DNA of 44,606 nucleotides, from the NCBI GenBank assembly GCA_900541175.1, contig UQIT01000016.1, positions 1-44,606 of the forward strand, read 5' to 3'. The notes beneath the pieces are model-generated. The model saw only the letters and a list, made by a program, of their open reading frames with translations, did no database searches and had not been told where the DNA came from. This document shows, piece by piece, positions 16,943 to 24,731 of this stretch (the first letter of the stretch is position 1; every line of letters starts with the position of its first letter). Origin of the DNA: an uncultured Collinsella sp. GTDB taxonomy: Bacteria > Actinomycetota > Coriobacteriia > Coriobacteriales > Coriobacteriaceae. A program made the position numbers and the translations under genes.

Positions 16943-17291
16943 GGTGGCCCGCCTTTCTGTATTCGACGGATGATGCATTGATGGGGTAGCGCTCGCCATT
17001 GCGCATGAGTTTGGACGAGAGCGCAGCTGGGAGATCGATTCTGTTTAAATCGGCAAAACGCAGGAGGAAAAGAAGTGTGTCGGCGACTTCGTCTTCGATG
17101 GCTTGGCGTTGCTCGGCATCTTCGAACATTTCTGCAATGCGCTCGTCGCTCATAAAACGAAAGAGCTGAAGGAGCTCGGAGGACTCAGTTGCCATGCCGA
17201 TGGCAAGCTCTTTCGGCGTGTGATATTTGCGCCAGTCGCGTGCATCACAAAAGTCCCTGACTTGTTCCGTCATGGCATCGAGCTTATCCAT
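16935..17291 (-). CDS. MazG-like nucleotide pyrophosphohydrolase
   Basis: 118 aa, the single-domain size of RS21-C6/MazG-like enzymes that hydrolyse (d)NTPs to NMP and pyrophosphate. The metal-binding ExxE...ExxD signature is seen as ATESSELLQLF and EDEVADTLLFLLRF. The first helix (RDFCDARDWRKYHTPKELA) matches the substrate cap of the family. ATG at 17291 with GGGGAGG 10 bases upstream. Upstream gene of a two-gene overlapping unit with the GIY-YIG/DUF2075 protein. It may clean damaged nucleotides or lower dNTP pools; the coupling points to a shared process. Confidence 0.85.
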   Translation of the reverse strand: MDKLDAMTEQVRDFCDARDWRKYHTPKELAIGMATESSELLQLFRFMSDERIAEMFEDAEQRQAIEDEVADTLLFLLRFADLNRIDLPAALSSKLMRNGERYPINASSVEYRKAGHRE

Positions 17292-17322
17292 CGTCCGTAA
17301 CCTCCCCGATGTTCATTGTTTT

Positions 17323-17351
17323 ATTATGGCCGTATCTGGGATTTATTGCAC
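17323..17351 (-). promoter_or_regulatory. Likely promoter of the MazG-DUF2075 unit
   Basis: Minus-strand GTGCAA (17346-17351) and CATAAT (17323-17328) with a 17-bp spacer, placing the start about 25 bases before the MazG ATG. Confidence 0.5.
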
Positions 17352-17406
17352 ATCATTTGGGGCGTGCGGTTTGTTCGGTCGCGATTGGCCGGCGGGAGGT
17401 TTCACC

Positions 17407-17598
17407 ATGAAAATCGAAGTCGATGTAGACCAGCTGCGCGAGGGCTTGCTCGACCGTGCGGGGAGCGCGACTGGCGTGGGTTTTCCGGCCGCCATGCTCG
17501 ACGTAGTGGATATCGAGGACGAGTCTCCTCAAGAGCTCCTAGCTCGAGCCGAACGCGAAGGCCTCGACCTCCGCGACTTTGCCGCCGACGATGACTAG
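17407..17598 (+). CDS. Small acidic protein, 63 aa, unknown
   Basis: Not recognised. A 63-aa acidic protein (more than 20 Asp/Glu) that opens with MKIEVDVDQLREGLLDRAGS and ends RDFAADDD. No membrane segment, Cys or signal peptide. GGGAGG lies 8 bases before the ATG, a strong ribosome site, which is the main support. It is divergent from the MazG-DUF2075 unit with 115 bases between the starts, and is followed by repeat-rich DNA. It might be a partner or antitoxin-like protein, but nothing in the sequence proves that. Confidence 0.55.
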   Translation: MKIEVDVDQLREGLLDRAGSATGVGFPAAMLDVVDIEDESPQELLARAEREGLDLRDFAADDD

Positions 17599-17600
17599 GG

Positions 17601-17620
17601 TAGCTAATTTGGGACGGGGC
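17601..17620. repeat. TAGCTAATTTGGGACGGG motif
   Basis: Short motif repeated at 17895-17911 (TAGCCAATTCGGGACGG) and 21029-21046. It flanks the two 123-bp inverted-repeat elements. Confidence 0.5.
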
Positions 17621-17711
17621 GTCTGCACCCGCAGCTGCGCGAAAATGCACGATAAGCCGTCGCAATGGAGTCTACTGACCTCGCGACTGTTCTATTTTGA
17701 CTGCACGCTGG

Positions 17712-17834
17712 CTAAGTGAGTAGGCTTTATTGGAAATCCTGAGCACCCGACTAATTTGCTTCAACAAACCCGCAGGTCACAGACTTGTGTTTTGGAGACG
17801 TGGTCGGCGATTCGACAAAAGTCTACTCACTTAG
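17712..17834. repeat. 123-bp inverted-repeat element, copy 1
   Basis: Ends are CTAAGTGAGTAGGCTTTA (17712-17729) and its near-complement AAAAGTCTACTCACTTAG (17817-17834). Copy 2 at 21127-21249 has the same length and the same order of internal blocks (GAGCACCC, CGCAGGTC, AGACTTGTG). Similarity runs about 50 bp further downstream to include a CCCCAGCCGGGG mini-palindrome, and a few bases upstream (CTGG). No coding capacity. It could be a MITE-like repeat or a structured RNA. Confidence 0.85.
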
Positions 17835-17969
17835 TTTTGAGAGACGCTAATTGTCCGCAACGAGACCCCAGCCGGGGCGATTGATGCTCAAATGTAGCCA
17901 ATTCGGGACGGCTACCCCGCCCCTCTTAGGGGCAAGGCAGGGGCTGCGGTGACTTTACGCACAAAAAAT

Positions 17970-18186
17970 GCCGGGTGTAAGACCCCGGCTCTTGGAGGCC
18001 CCTCTTTTAGAGGGTACCGATTTCTTTATAGCATGAGATCGGACGGCTTTCAAATGGCGCCATGTGGATGGGATGGCGCGCCTGATAAAGCCCTCAATGA
18101 ATGGCATCTAACTAGCGTTCGTGATATAAAGAAATCGGTCATCTCAAAAGAGAGGGCTTCCAAGTGCCGGGGACGTTTTCCCCGGC
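17970..18186. repeat. 217-bp long inverted repeat with terminator at each end
   Basis: The left arm (17970-18030) and the reverse complement of the right arm (18125-18186) align over about 61 bases with few mismatches and share a perfect ACCGATTTCTTTATA at the inner ends. Each arm also folds alone: GCCGGG...CCCGGC (17970-17988) followed by TTTTTTG on the minus strand, and GCCGGGG...CCCCGGC (18166-18186) followed by TTTTTT on the plus strand. The 94-bp centre has a GGCGCCAT...ATGGCGCG palindrome and no convincing ORF. Confidence 0.85.
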
Positions 18187-18239
18187 TTTTTTCATTTCGG
18201 TGTCAATTCAAATGTTTTTCAACCCATCCCCTCAATAAC

Positions 18240-18302
18240 TTGCGGTGAAATAGGGACTGAAATGGCTGTTCAGAAGCCTATTCAATCCCTATTTCACCGC
18301 AA
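18240..18302. repeat. 22-bp inverted repeat beside the antiporter stop
   Basis: TTGCGGTGAAATAGGGACTGAA (trimmed here to its role as the arm 18240-18261) pairs with 18281-18302 with one G-T position, around a 19-nt loop. It lies 18 bases past the antiporter stop on the minus strand but has no T-run, so it may be a 3' stabiliser or a repeat element. Confidence 0.65.
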
Positions 18303-18319
18303 CTTATGGGTGGGGATGG

Positions 18320-19921
18320 CTACGACGCCAGCGTGGCGATGACGGCTTCGTCGCCGGCGTATATTAGGGTGTTGCCATCGGGAATGATCGTTTGGCCGTC
18401 GCGCTTGAGCATCACCACAATAAACGGATGCTTGCCTTGCGGCACATCGCGCAGGCGTTGGCCGGCCAGGCGACCGTGGGGTGTCACGGTGACTTCGCGC
18501 AGCGTAACCTCGGCACGCTCTTCAAACGTTGGGGCGGCCATCACCAGCAGATCGCCTTCCTCGATGACGGTATCACCGTTGGGCAGTACCGGGTGCGCCC
18601 CGTCGCGTAGCACCAGGACCACGAGCATATCTGTGGCGCTGCCAATGTCCGCGAGCGAGCGTCCGGCAAACGGATGTCCAGCGCCTACCTTGAGCTTGAC
18701 GAACGACATGCCGTCCTCGTCGCGGTAGTCGTTAAAGGTGCGGCGCACGTCGCCGGTCGCATCGATCATATCGAGCTTCTTCGCCACCGCCGGCAGCAGC
18801 GAACCTTGCACCACAATGCTTGACACAGCAATCACAAACACCAGGTCAAATAGGTCGTGTCCGCCGGGAACGCCGGCCACCACGGCAAAGAGACTAAAGA
18901 CGACTGAAGCTGCTCCGCGCAGGCCCGCCCAGCTTACGAGCGCAACCTGGCGGGGGCTCGTCTTAAAGGGCGCCAACAGCATTCCCACGGCGATGGGGCG
19001 GCTCACAAAGAGCATAAACGCCATGAGCGCCAGGCCCGGCAGCAGCATCTGCGGCAGGCGTGCGGGCGTTACTAGCAGGCCGAGCAAGAAGAAGATCGTC
19101 ATCTCGGCCATCTCGGTGAGGGTATCGAAGAAGTGCGCCATCTCGACCTTGCCGGTGATGTCGCTCGCACCCAGCACAATGCCGGCCAGGTACACGGCCA
19201 AAAATCCGTTGCCGCCCAGGTAGCTCGGCAGCGCGTAGGCGACGATGGCCACGGCGAACAAAAAGATGGTCTGCGCACCTTCGGCCGTTGCATGTGCGCG
19301 TTCAATCAGGCGGGCCGCCGCCCAGCCGAGGGCAAGGCCCAGGCCCGCGCCCAGGATAATCTGCTTGGCCAGCAGTGCGGGAATGTTGATGTCGCCGCCG
19401 GCCGCGAGTGTGGCGAGCACGGCGGTGAGCATGTAGGCGACGGGGTCGTTGGAGCCCGATTCGACCTCGAGCAGCGAGTCGGTGCCGCCCCTCAGCGAAA
19501 GGCTGTGCTCGCGCAGAACGCTAAAGACGCTGGCCGCGTCGGTGGACGCCACGACCGATCCCAACAGCAGGCCGCCGATCCAGTCGAAGCCCAGCACAAA
19601 GTGGGCGAACACGCCGGTGATGCCTGCGGTGATGACGACGCCGAGCGTGCTCAGCAGCACCGCCGGCGCGGCGACGGGCTTGGCGCGGTCGATATTGGTG
19701 TTAAAGCCGCCGTAGAACATGATGAACAGCAGCGCCGTGCTGCAGACGGTTTCGGTGAGTGCGTAGTCGCTAAAGTCGATATGCGTCGGGCCGTTGACGC
19801 CCAACAGCATGCCCAGCGCGATAAAGATGAGCAGGGTGGGGAAGGGGAACTTTTTGCCGACGGGTTTGATGGTCAGGCACAGAATAATGACGAGGCCGAT
19901 AAAGAGAAGAATCTGGTTCAT
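18320..19921 (-). CDS. NhaP2/CvrA-type K+(Na+)/H+ antiporter
   Basis: 533 aa. About twelve membrane helices of the CPA1 family occupy residues 1-395, with GSVVASTDAASVFSVL, LEVESGSNDPVAYML (ion-site acidic residues) and SWAGLRGAASVVFSLFAV as signature stretches. The C-terminus carries two TrkA-C-like domains (about 405-470 and 475-533), which bind small ligands and gate K+ transport in relatives. It expels monovalent cations in exchange for protons. The ATG at 19921 is preceded by a GGAG-type site. Monocistronic and divergent from the phosphatase. Confidence 0.88.
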   Translation of the reverse strand: MNQILLFIGLVIILCLTIKPVGKKFPFPTLLIFIALGMLLGVNGPTHIDFSDYALTETVCSTALLFIMFYGGFNTNIDRAKPVAAPAVLLSTLGVVITAGITGVFAHFVLGFDWIGGLLLGSVVASTDAASVFSVLREHSLSLRGGTDSLLEVESGSNDPVAYMLTAVLATLAAGGDINIPALLAKQIILGAGLGLALGWAAARLIERAHATAEGAQTIFLFAVAIVAYALPSYLGGNGFLAVYLAGIVLGASDITGKVEMAHFFDTLTEMAEMTIFFLLGLLVTPARLPQMLLPGLALMAFMLFVSRPIAVGMLLAPFKTSPRQVALVSWAGLRGAASVVFSLFAVVAGVPGGHDLFDLVFVIAVSSIVVQGSLLPAVAKKLDMIDATGDVRRTFNDYRDEDGMSFVKLKVGAGHPFAGRSLADIGSATDMLVVLVLRDGAHPVLPNGDTVIEEGDLLVMAAPTFEERAEVTLREVTVTPHGRLAGQRLRDVPQGKHPFIVVMLKRDGQTIIPDGNTLIYAGDEAVIATLAS

Positions 19922-20070
19922 AGGGAGTGTCCGCTCCTGGGTGGTTGGCGTGGCACGGTCAGTTGTCTGCGGTTATTTGTACCCAAAGATGGTGGGTTTA
20001 TGGGGTTGGATTGCGGGCATGCGCGATATCGTCATAGACGGCTGCCGTCTTTGCCTCTGCTCGGAAACCC

Positions 20071-20099
20071 TTTCCAGCTTTATTGCAACGGAGTACAAT
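20071..20099 (+). promoter_or_regulatory. Likely promoter of the phosphatase gene
   Basis: TTTCCA (20071-20076) and TACAAT (20094-20099) with a 17-bp spacer, starting transcription about 70 bases before the ATG. Confidence 0.5.
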
Positions 20100-20174
20100 G
20101 GGTAACGTTTAAGTTCAACTTGAAGTTTTAGTTGCGGCGCCGGGCTTCGGCCGCAATGCAAGGAGAGGCGTACC

Positions 20175-21014
20175 ATGGCGATCTATGTGACATCTGATGC
20201 TCACGGGCACGTGCGTGCGCTTGACGAGGCCCTGTCTAAGATCTCGTTGACGTCCGACGACACGCTGTACGTGCTGGGCGACATGATCGATCGCGGGCCC
20301 GATCCGGTCGGCGTTATTAAGCTCGTGCGCTCGCTGCCCAACGCCCGCGTGCTCAAGGGTAATCACGAGCAGATCATGCTCGATGCCATCATTGGCCAGG
20401 ATCCGCTCGATGCCGAGACCTGGGATATCAACGGTGGTTGGACGACGCGCGAGCAGCTCAACGACATGGAATTTGACGCATACGAGGAGCTCGTGCGATG
20501 GATGGCCGCGCTGCCGCTCTACGCGGTGGTCGAGACCGAGGAGCGCCCGTATCTACTGGTACATGCTGGAATCGAGATGAAGGCGGCGCACGCGTTTTTG
20601 CTTGAGCATGGCGTCGATTGTGCCGATGGCGTCGGAGCGGTGAGTGCCGATCGCGAGCTGCTGCAGCAGATGCTCGCCGTGCAGTCGTCCGATGACCTGC
20701 TGTGGATTCGTCACGGCTATTGGGATGTGCCGACCGGGCTGCTTTCTACCGAGGGCAGGGGCCCGGTCGTGGTGAGCGGCCACACGCCCACGGTATCGCT
20801 TGGGCGCTATTGCGATGTCGGTGGCCTGGCGGGGCTCGATGAGGAATCGGGACGCGGGCAGATCGTGCGCTTGGGCGGCGAGGACACTGCCGGCGTGCCC
20901 GATCGCATCGACATCGACTGCGCTGCTGCCACCGGCTCCGAGTTCGGCCGCGTGGGCATCCTGCGCCTGGACGACGGGGCGGAGTTCTACGCGAACATCA
21001 ACCCGGGCGAATAA
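20175..21014 (+). CDS. PPP-type metallophosphatase (PrpA/PrpE/ApaH-like)
   Basis: 279 aa. Metal ligands of the calcineurin-like fold are in order: DAHGH, GDMIDRG, GNHE, LLVHAG and SGHTPT. This pattern is shared by bacterial serine/threonine protein phosphatases and by ApaH-type diadenosine polyphosphatases; the DAHG (instead of DxHG with Ile/Val-His) does not separate them. After about 205 the sequence gives a beta-rich C-terminal part (VDIDCAA..GRVGILRLDDGAEFYANI). RBS AAGGAGAGG before the ATG. Single gene, divergent from the antiporter. Confidence 0.85.
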   Translation: MAIYVTSDAHGHVRALDEALSKISLTSDDTLYVLGDMIDRGPDPVGVIKLVRSLPNARVLKGNHEQIMLDAIIGQDPLDAETWDINGGWTTREQLNDMEFDAYEELVRWMAALPLYAVVETEERPYLLVHAGIEMKAAHAFLLEHGVDCADGVGAVSADRELLQQMLAVQSSDDLLWIRHGYWDVPTGLLSTEGRGPVVVSGHTPTVSLGRYCDVGGLAGLDEESGRGQIVRLGGEDTAGVPDRIDIDCAAATGSEFGRVGILRLDDGAEFYANINPGE

Positions 21015-21080
21015 CGGGTGCAAGGGGTGGCTAATTTGGGAAGGGTTTTTTGACTACTTTTGCCCTTCTGCCCGCTAATT

Positions 21081-21110
21081 GATTTCTCTGGGACGGGGAT
21101 TAAATAATCA
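21081..21110. repeat. TCTGGGACGGGGATTAAA repeat, copy 1
   Basis: The core TCTGGGACGGGGATTAAA sits between GATTT and AATCA arms. The same core occurs at 33400-33436 between longer complementary arms. It lies in the 316-bp gap after the phosphatase gene. Confidence 0.65.
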
Positions 21111-21126
21111 TTTGGCTGCCCTCTGG

Positions 21127-21249
21127 CTAAGTGAGTAGACTTTTTTGGAAATGCCGAGCACCCAACATATTTGCCTCAATAAAACCGCAGGTCAAAGACT
21201 TGTGCTCTGTCGGTGTGGTCGGGGATTCGGTAAAAGTCTACTCACTTAG
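21127..21249. repeat. 123-bp inverted-repeat element, copy 2
   Basis: Ends CTAAGTGAGTAGACTTTT (21127-21144) and AAAAGTCTACTCACTTAG (21232-21249) are perfect 18-bp complements. Same orientation as copy 1, 3.4 kb away. The core AAAACCGCAGGTCAAAGACT (21181-21200) resembles the repeats near 43.5 and 43.7 kb. With the region downstream it fills nearly all of the gap 21015-21330. Confidence 0.85.
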
Positions 21250-21330
21250 TTTTGCGTGATGCATATTGTTCGCAATGTGACCCCAGCCGGGGTGATTCCA
21301 TCGCAAATTCCGGTGACCGTGGGCAGCTAA

Positions 21331-22914
21331 TTAGGCGCCGTAGGGGTTGCGGTCGCGCTCAATGCGTTGGCGGATGTGGGCGTACTCGATAATCAGTAGC
21401 ACCAGGAGTAGGACCATGATGGCTAGGTAGCTCACCACAGCGCCCATCATACCCAGCAGCTTAATCAGGATCACCGGCAGCACCACGCTCACGGCAAAGC
21501 AGATCAGGTAGATCTTGGTGACGTCGCCGGCATGGCGCAGCACCGTGATGATGGCGTAGATAAAGTCGATGGCTGCGGTGACGCCGCCGGCGACGACCAT
21601 CAGCAGCGCCAGCGTGCGGTAGCGCTCAAAGTTAAGGCCGTACATAAAGCTCATAATGGGGATGCCGGGGCCTGCCATAAATGCGGCGCACATGCCGGTG
21701 ATGACCACGATCAGCGCCATAACGGCAACAATAATCAAGTCAAAGCGGCGACGCTTGCGCGGATTCGCCCAAATGCTCGACAGACGCAGGAGCTGCGGTT
21801 TATAGATAAATCCAATGCTCAACAAAATAGCCTGCGCCGGAAAGAACAGTGCATTAAAGTACAGCTGATACTTGTAGGCCAGCGTGCCTTCCATCACGAA
21901 TTTGGGCATGCTCTCGATTAGGTTGAACAGGAACAGCGCACCAAAAAGTGGGACGCACTGGATAAACAGGTGGCCAGCCTCGCGCAGACTCATGCGGCGC
22001 GATTTTTCGGTCTCGAGCAGGGCGAGCGGCGCGGTGACCAGCACGAGCGAGGCGATCGCGGCGATGCCCATGGCCATGGCCGCGATGGGCATGCTGCGCG
22101 TGAGGAACAGCGCCACGCTGAAGACCGCGATGACGCCGACGGAGCGTAGCGTTTGGCTCATGCCAGCCAGGTAGAGCTTGTCGGCCTGCTGCAGGCGGCC
22201 TTCGTACACGTCGGCGACGCCGTCGATGACCTTATACAGGTAGACGCCCAGGCCGATCGTCGCCATCTGCGTGTCATAGCCGCGGGCGCTGCTGTACATG
22301 AGTCCGCAGCCTAGGGCGAGCGCTCCGCAAAGCCAGCGGTTGAGCTGGTAGGAGGCAAAGGACGTCTTTTCGTCGATGTCTGAGACCTGGAAATTGCGCA
22401 CGCCGTAGTTGCATGCGATCATGATGAGCGTGCCGGTGACAAAGGCGATGGAGAATTTGCCTGCTTCTTCGGCGCCCACGAGCTGCGTAGACACGATGGT
22501 GAGCAGCGGAAACGCCAAGCCCCACACGGCGGTGCCGAGGGTGTTCCAAAGATAGTCGCGGCGGGTGGCGTGCTCCTCGTATTCCGCTTCCTGCATGGAG
22601 AAGCCGCCGCCGTAGACGGCGCCGAGCAGACGGTTCCACCAAGCGTTGACCATGCGGCGGACGGGGCCGGGCTCCCGATCGCGTTCGCGCCGGCGACGGC
22701 GCGTGGCCTGGCTGCTGTCGGGGCCGCCGGCGTTGCGCTGGCTCAGCTCCTGGATGCGCGCGAGCTCTTCGGCCGTGTGGGAGGCAGGGAAGAGACCGTT
22801 CTCGATGCGGCCGCCCTGGGCCTTCGCGGCGCCGTCTTTCGATACAGCGGGGTTGGAGATGCCGTTGCGGCGGGCGATGGCGCGGCGGATGCTATCGAGG
22901 GGCGTGATGCTCAA
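21331..22914 (-). CDS. Oligosaccharide flippase-like membrane protein
   Basis: 527 aa. From about residue 115 there are some twelve to fourteen membrane helices in the layout of MOP-superfamily polysaccharide exporters (Wzx/MATE-like), which move lipid-linked sugars across the membrane. Conserved landmarks are loose (GAEEAGKFSIAFVTGTL, NYGVRNFQVSDI, LLRLSSIWANPRKRRRFDL). A polar cytosolic N-tail of about 115 residues precedes, with an Arg-rich stretch RRRRRERDREPGPVRR. The ATG at 22914 has AAAGGA upstream. No glycosyltransferases are next to it, so the substrate is unknown. Confidence 0.75.
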   Translation of the reverse strand: MSITPLDSIRRAIARRNGISNPAVSKDGAAKAQGGRIENGLFPASHTAEELARIQELSQRNAGGPDSSQATRRRRRERDREPGPVRRMVNAWWNRLLGAVYGGGFSMQEAEYEEHATRRDYLWNTLGTAVWGLAFPLLTIVSTQLVGAEEAGKFSIAFVTGTLIMIACNYGVRNFQVSDIDEKTSFASYQLNRWLCGALALGCGLMYSSARGYDTQMATIGLGVYLYKVIDGVADVYEGRLQQADKLYLAGMSQTLRSVGVIAVFSVALFLTRSMPIAAMAMGIAAIASLVLVTAPLALLETEKSRRMSLREAGHLFIQCVPLFGALFLFNLIESMPKFVMEGTLAYKYQLYFNALFFPAQAILLSIGFIYKPQLLRLSSIWANPRKRRRFDLIIVAVMALIVVITGMCAAFMAGPGIPIMSFMYGLNFERYRTLALLMVVAGGVTAAIDFIYAIITVLRHAGDVTKIYLICFAVSVVLPVILIKLLGMMGAVVSYLAIMVLLLVLLIIEYAHIRQRIERDRNPYGA

Positions 22915-23094
22915 AGCGGAGTCCTTTCTATTGCTGTGCTCTAGTATAGACGCGACGGTGTTCGCTCGTGTTTTTGAACGGATTGTTCAATATTTTCGGG
23001 GGGCGGCAGTAAATTGTCGGTGAGCGTGCGGTATCCTGTTGAAGTTTTGTGACACCCCCGATGCCGCCCACGCGGCACCAAGGAGCTTCTACCT

Positions 23095-24666
23095 ATGGAC
23101 GTCGCCGCATTCTTACTGGCTCTTGTGCCGATTATCTGGCTCGTCGTGATGCTGCTGTGCTTTAAATGGCCGGCTTGGAAGGCCGCTATTGGCTCGTTCG
23201 CCCTTTCGTGCGTGTTTGCCTTCGCATGGTGGCACCTGCCGATGGCACAGATCGCGACCGCCTCGCTCGAAGGCTTTTTGATGGCTCTGTGGCCCATCGT
23301 CCTGGTGATCATCGCCGCGGTGTTCACGTATAACCTGTGCGTTCGCACGGGCGCCATGGACGTGATCGGCAGCATGATCACCTCCATCAGCAGCGACCGC
23401 CGTCTGCTGGCGCTGCTCGTGGCTTGGTGCTTCGGTGGCTTTATGGAGGGCATGGCCGGTTTTGGCACTGCCGTCGCCATTCCTGCCGGCATGCTCGCGG
23501 GTCTGGGCTTTGAGGCCGTGCCTGCCGTGCTCATCTGCCTGCTGGCCAACGGCGTGCCCACGCCCTACGGCTCCATCGGCATCCCCACGGTGTCCGTTGC
23601 CGACCTGGTGGGTCTGGATTCCCTTCACCTGGCGACCGTTCAGCTGGTGCAGCTCGCACCGTTCTTTGTGGTGATGCCGCTATTTATTATGCTGGTTGCG
23701 GGCCGTGTTGCCGATGACCAGGGCAATGCCGCGAGTGTGGGCGAGCGCCTGCACGGTGTTGCCGGCGTGGCGTTGCTCTCCGGCGTGTCGTTTGTCGGCG
23801 CGGCTCTGGTCGTTGCCATGTTTGTGGGTCCCGAGCTGGCCGTGGTCGTAGGCTCCATCGTGTCGCTTGCGCTGACCGCCGCGCTTGCCATGCGCGCCGA
23901 GAAGTCCGGCCACCTGGATGCGCGCTTCCACATGAATATCGAGGCGGGGGAGAAGCTCACCGTTAAGTCGGCGCTTTCGGCCTGGTCGTGCTTCATCCTG
24001 ATCTTTGTGTTGCTGCTGGGCACGTCTAACCTGGTGCCCGCTGTACATGCCGCGCTCGCGCCGTTTGCGAGCCACGTGCAGGTGTATTGCGGTGAGAATC
24101 CCGGTACGCTTACGTTTTCGTGGATCAACACGCCGGGCGTCTGGATTTTCCTGGCGGCGTTTGTCGGCGGTGCCATTCAGGGTGCTTCGCCGCGAATGAT
24201 GGGCGAGGTGCTGGCCGCGACTGTGAAGCAGATGACGCCGACGGTGATCACGATGCTTTCGGTACTGGGCTGCGCCAAGGTGATGGGCTATGCCGCCATG
24301 ATTTCGTCGATCAGTGCGTTTTGCATTGCAGTCGCCGGCGGCCTGTACCCGATTCTGGCTCCGTGGATCGGTGCGGTCGGTGCGTTCGTGACCGGTTCGG
24401 GCACATCTTCGGGCATGCTGTTTGGCCCCATCCAGAGCCAGGCTGCCACTGCGCTGGGTGTGAGCGACTACTGGATGGTCGCGTTGAACGCCCTGGGCGT
24501 CGCCGCCGGTAAGATGATCTCGCCGCAGACACTCGCGATTGGCCTGGCTGCCGTCCACGTGCGCGGTAAGGATGCCGAACTCCTGGGTGCCGTCCTGCCC
24601 TACGCTGCCGGCATGCTGGTCCTGATGAGCGCCATAGCCATGCTCGGCCAAGGCCTGCCGCTGTAG
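23095..24666 (+). CDS. lctP: L-lactate permease (LctP family)
   Basis: 523 aa with about thirteen membrane helices. Family marks include GGFMEGMAGFGTAVAIPAGML, LLANGVPTPYGSIGIPT and GAFVTGSGTSSGMLFGPIQ. These carriers take up L-lactate (or glycolate) with protons. AAGGAGCTTCT precedes the ATG. The next gene is PckA, so together they fit growth on lactate: uptake, then PEP formation for gluconeogenesis. No lactate dehydrogenase is in the window. A 28-bp perfect palindrome follows the stop. Confidence 0.9.
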   Translation: MDVAAFLLALVPIIWLVVMLLCFKWPAWKAAIGSFALSCVFAFAWWHLPMAQIATASLEGFLMALWPIVLVIIAAVFTYNLCVRTGAMDVIGSMITSISSDRRLLALLVAWCFGGFMEGMAGFGTAVAIPAGMLAGLGFEAVPAVLICLLANGVPTPYGSIGIPTVSVADLVGLDSLHLATVQLVQLAPFFVVMPLFIMLVAGRVADDQGNAASVGERLHGVAGVALLSGVSFVGAALVVAMFVGPELAVVVGSIVSLALTAALAMRAEKSGHLDARFHMNIEAGEKLTVKSALSAWSCFILIFVLLLGTSNLVPAVHAALAPFASHVQVYCGENPGTLTFSWINTPGVWIFLAAFVGGAIQGASPRMMGEVLAATVKQMTPTVITMLSVLGCAKVMGYAAMISSISAFCIAVAGGLYPILAPWIGAVGAFVTGSGTSSGMLFGPIQSQAATALGVSDYWMVALNALGVAAGKMISPQTLAIGLAAVHVRGKDAELLGAVLPYAAGMLVLMSAIAMLGQGLPL

Positions 24667-24667
24667 T

Positions 24668-24695
24668 CGGCACTTAGGGACGTCCCTAAGTGCCG
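24668..24695. repeat. 28-bp perfect palindrome after lctP
   Basis: A gapless palindrome whose left half is CGGCACTTAGGGAC. It shares the GGCACTT.GGGACGT core with 36981-37015 and the GTGCCGGGGACG part of the long inverted repeat at 18165. Directly after the lctP stop; no strong T-run follows. Confidence 0.75.
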
Positions 24696-24731
24696 GCATC
24701 CTGGGGCACTCCATGGCTGTTGCCTGTTCAA

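Noticed and set aside
17949..18248. 99-codon reading frame across the long inverted repeat
   Set aside because: It runs through both arms and two terminator hairpins, has no ribosome site, and its sequence is explained by the repeat.
17712..21249. Composite transposon bounded by the two 123-bp elements
   Set aside because: The elements are in direct orientation, diverged from each other, and enclose housekeeping-like genes (antiporter, phosphatase) with normal GC; no transposase is present.
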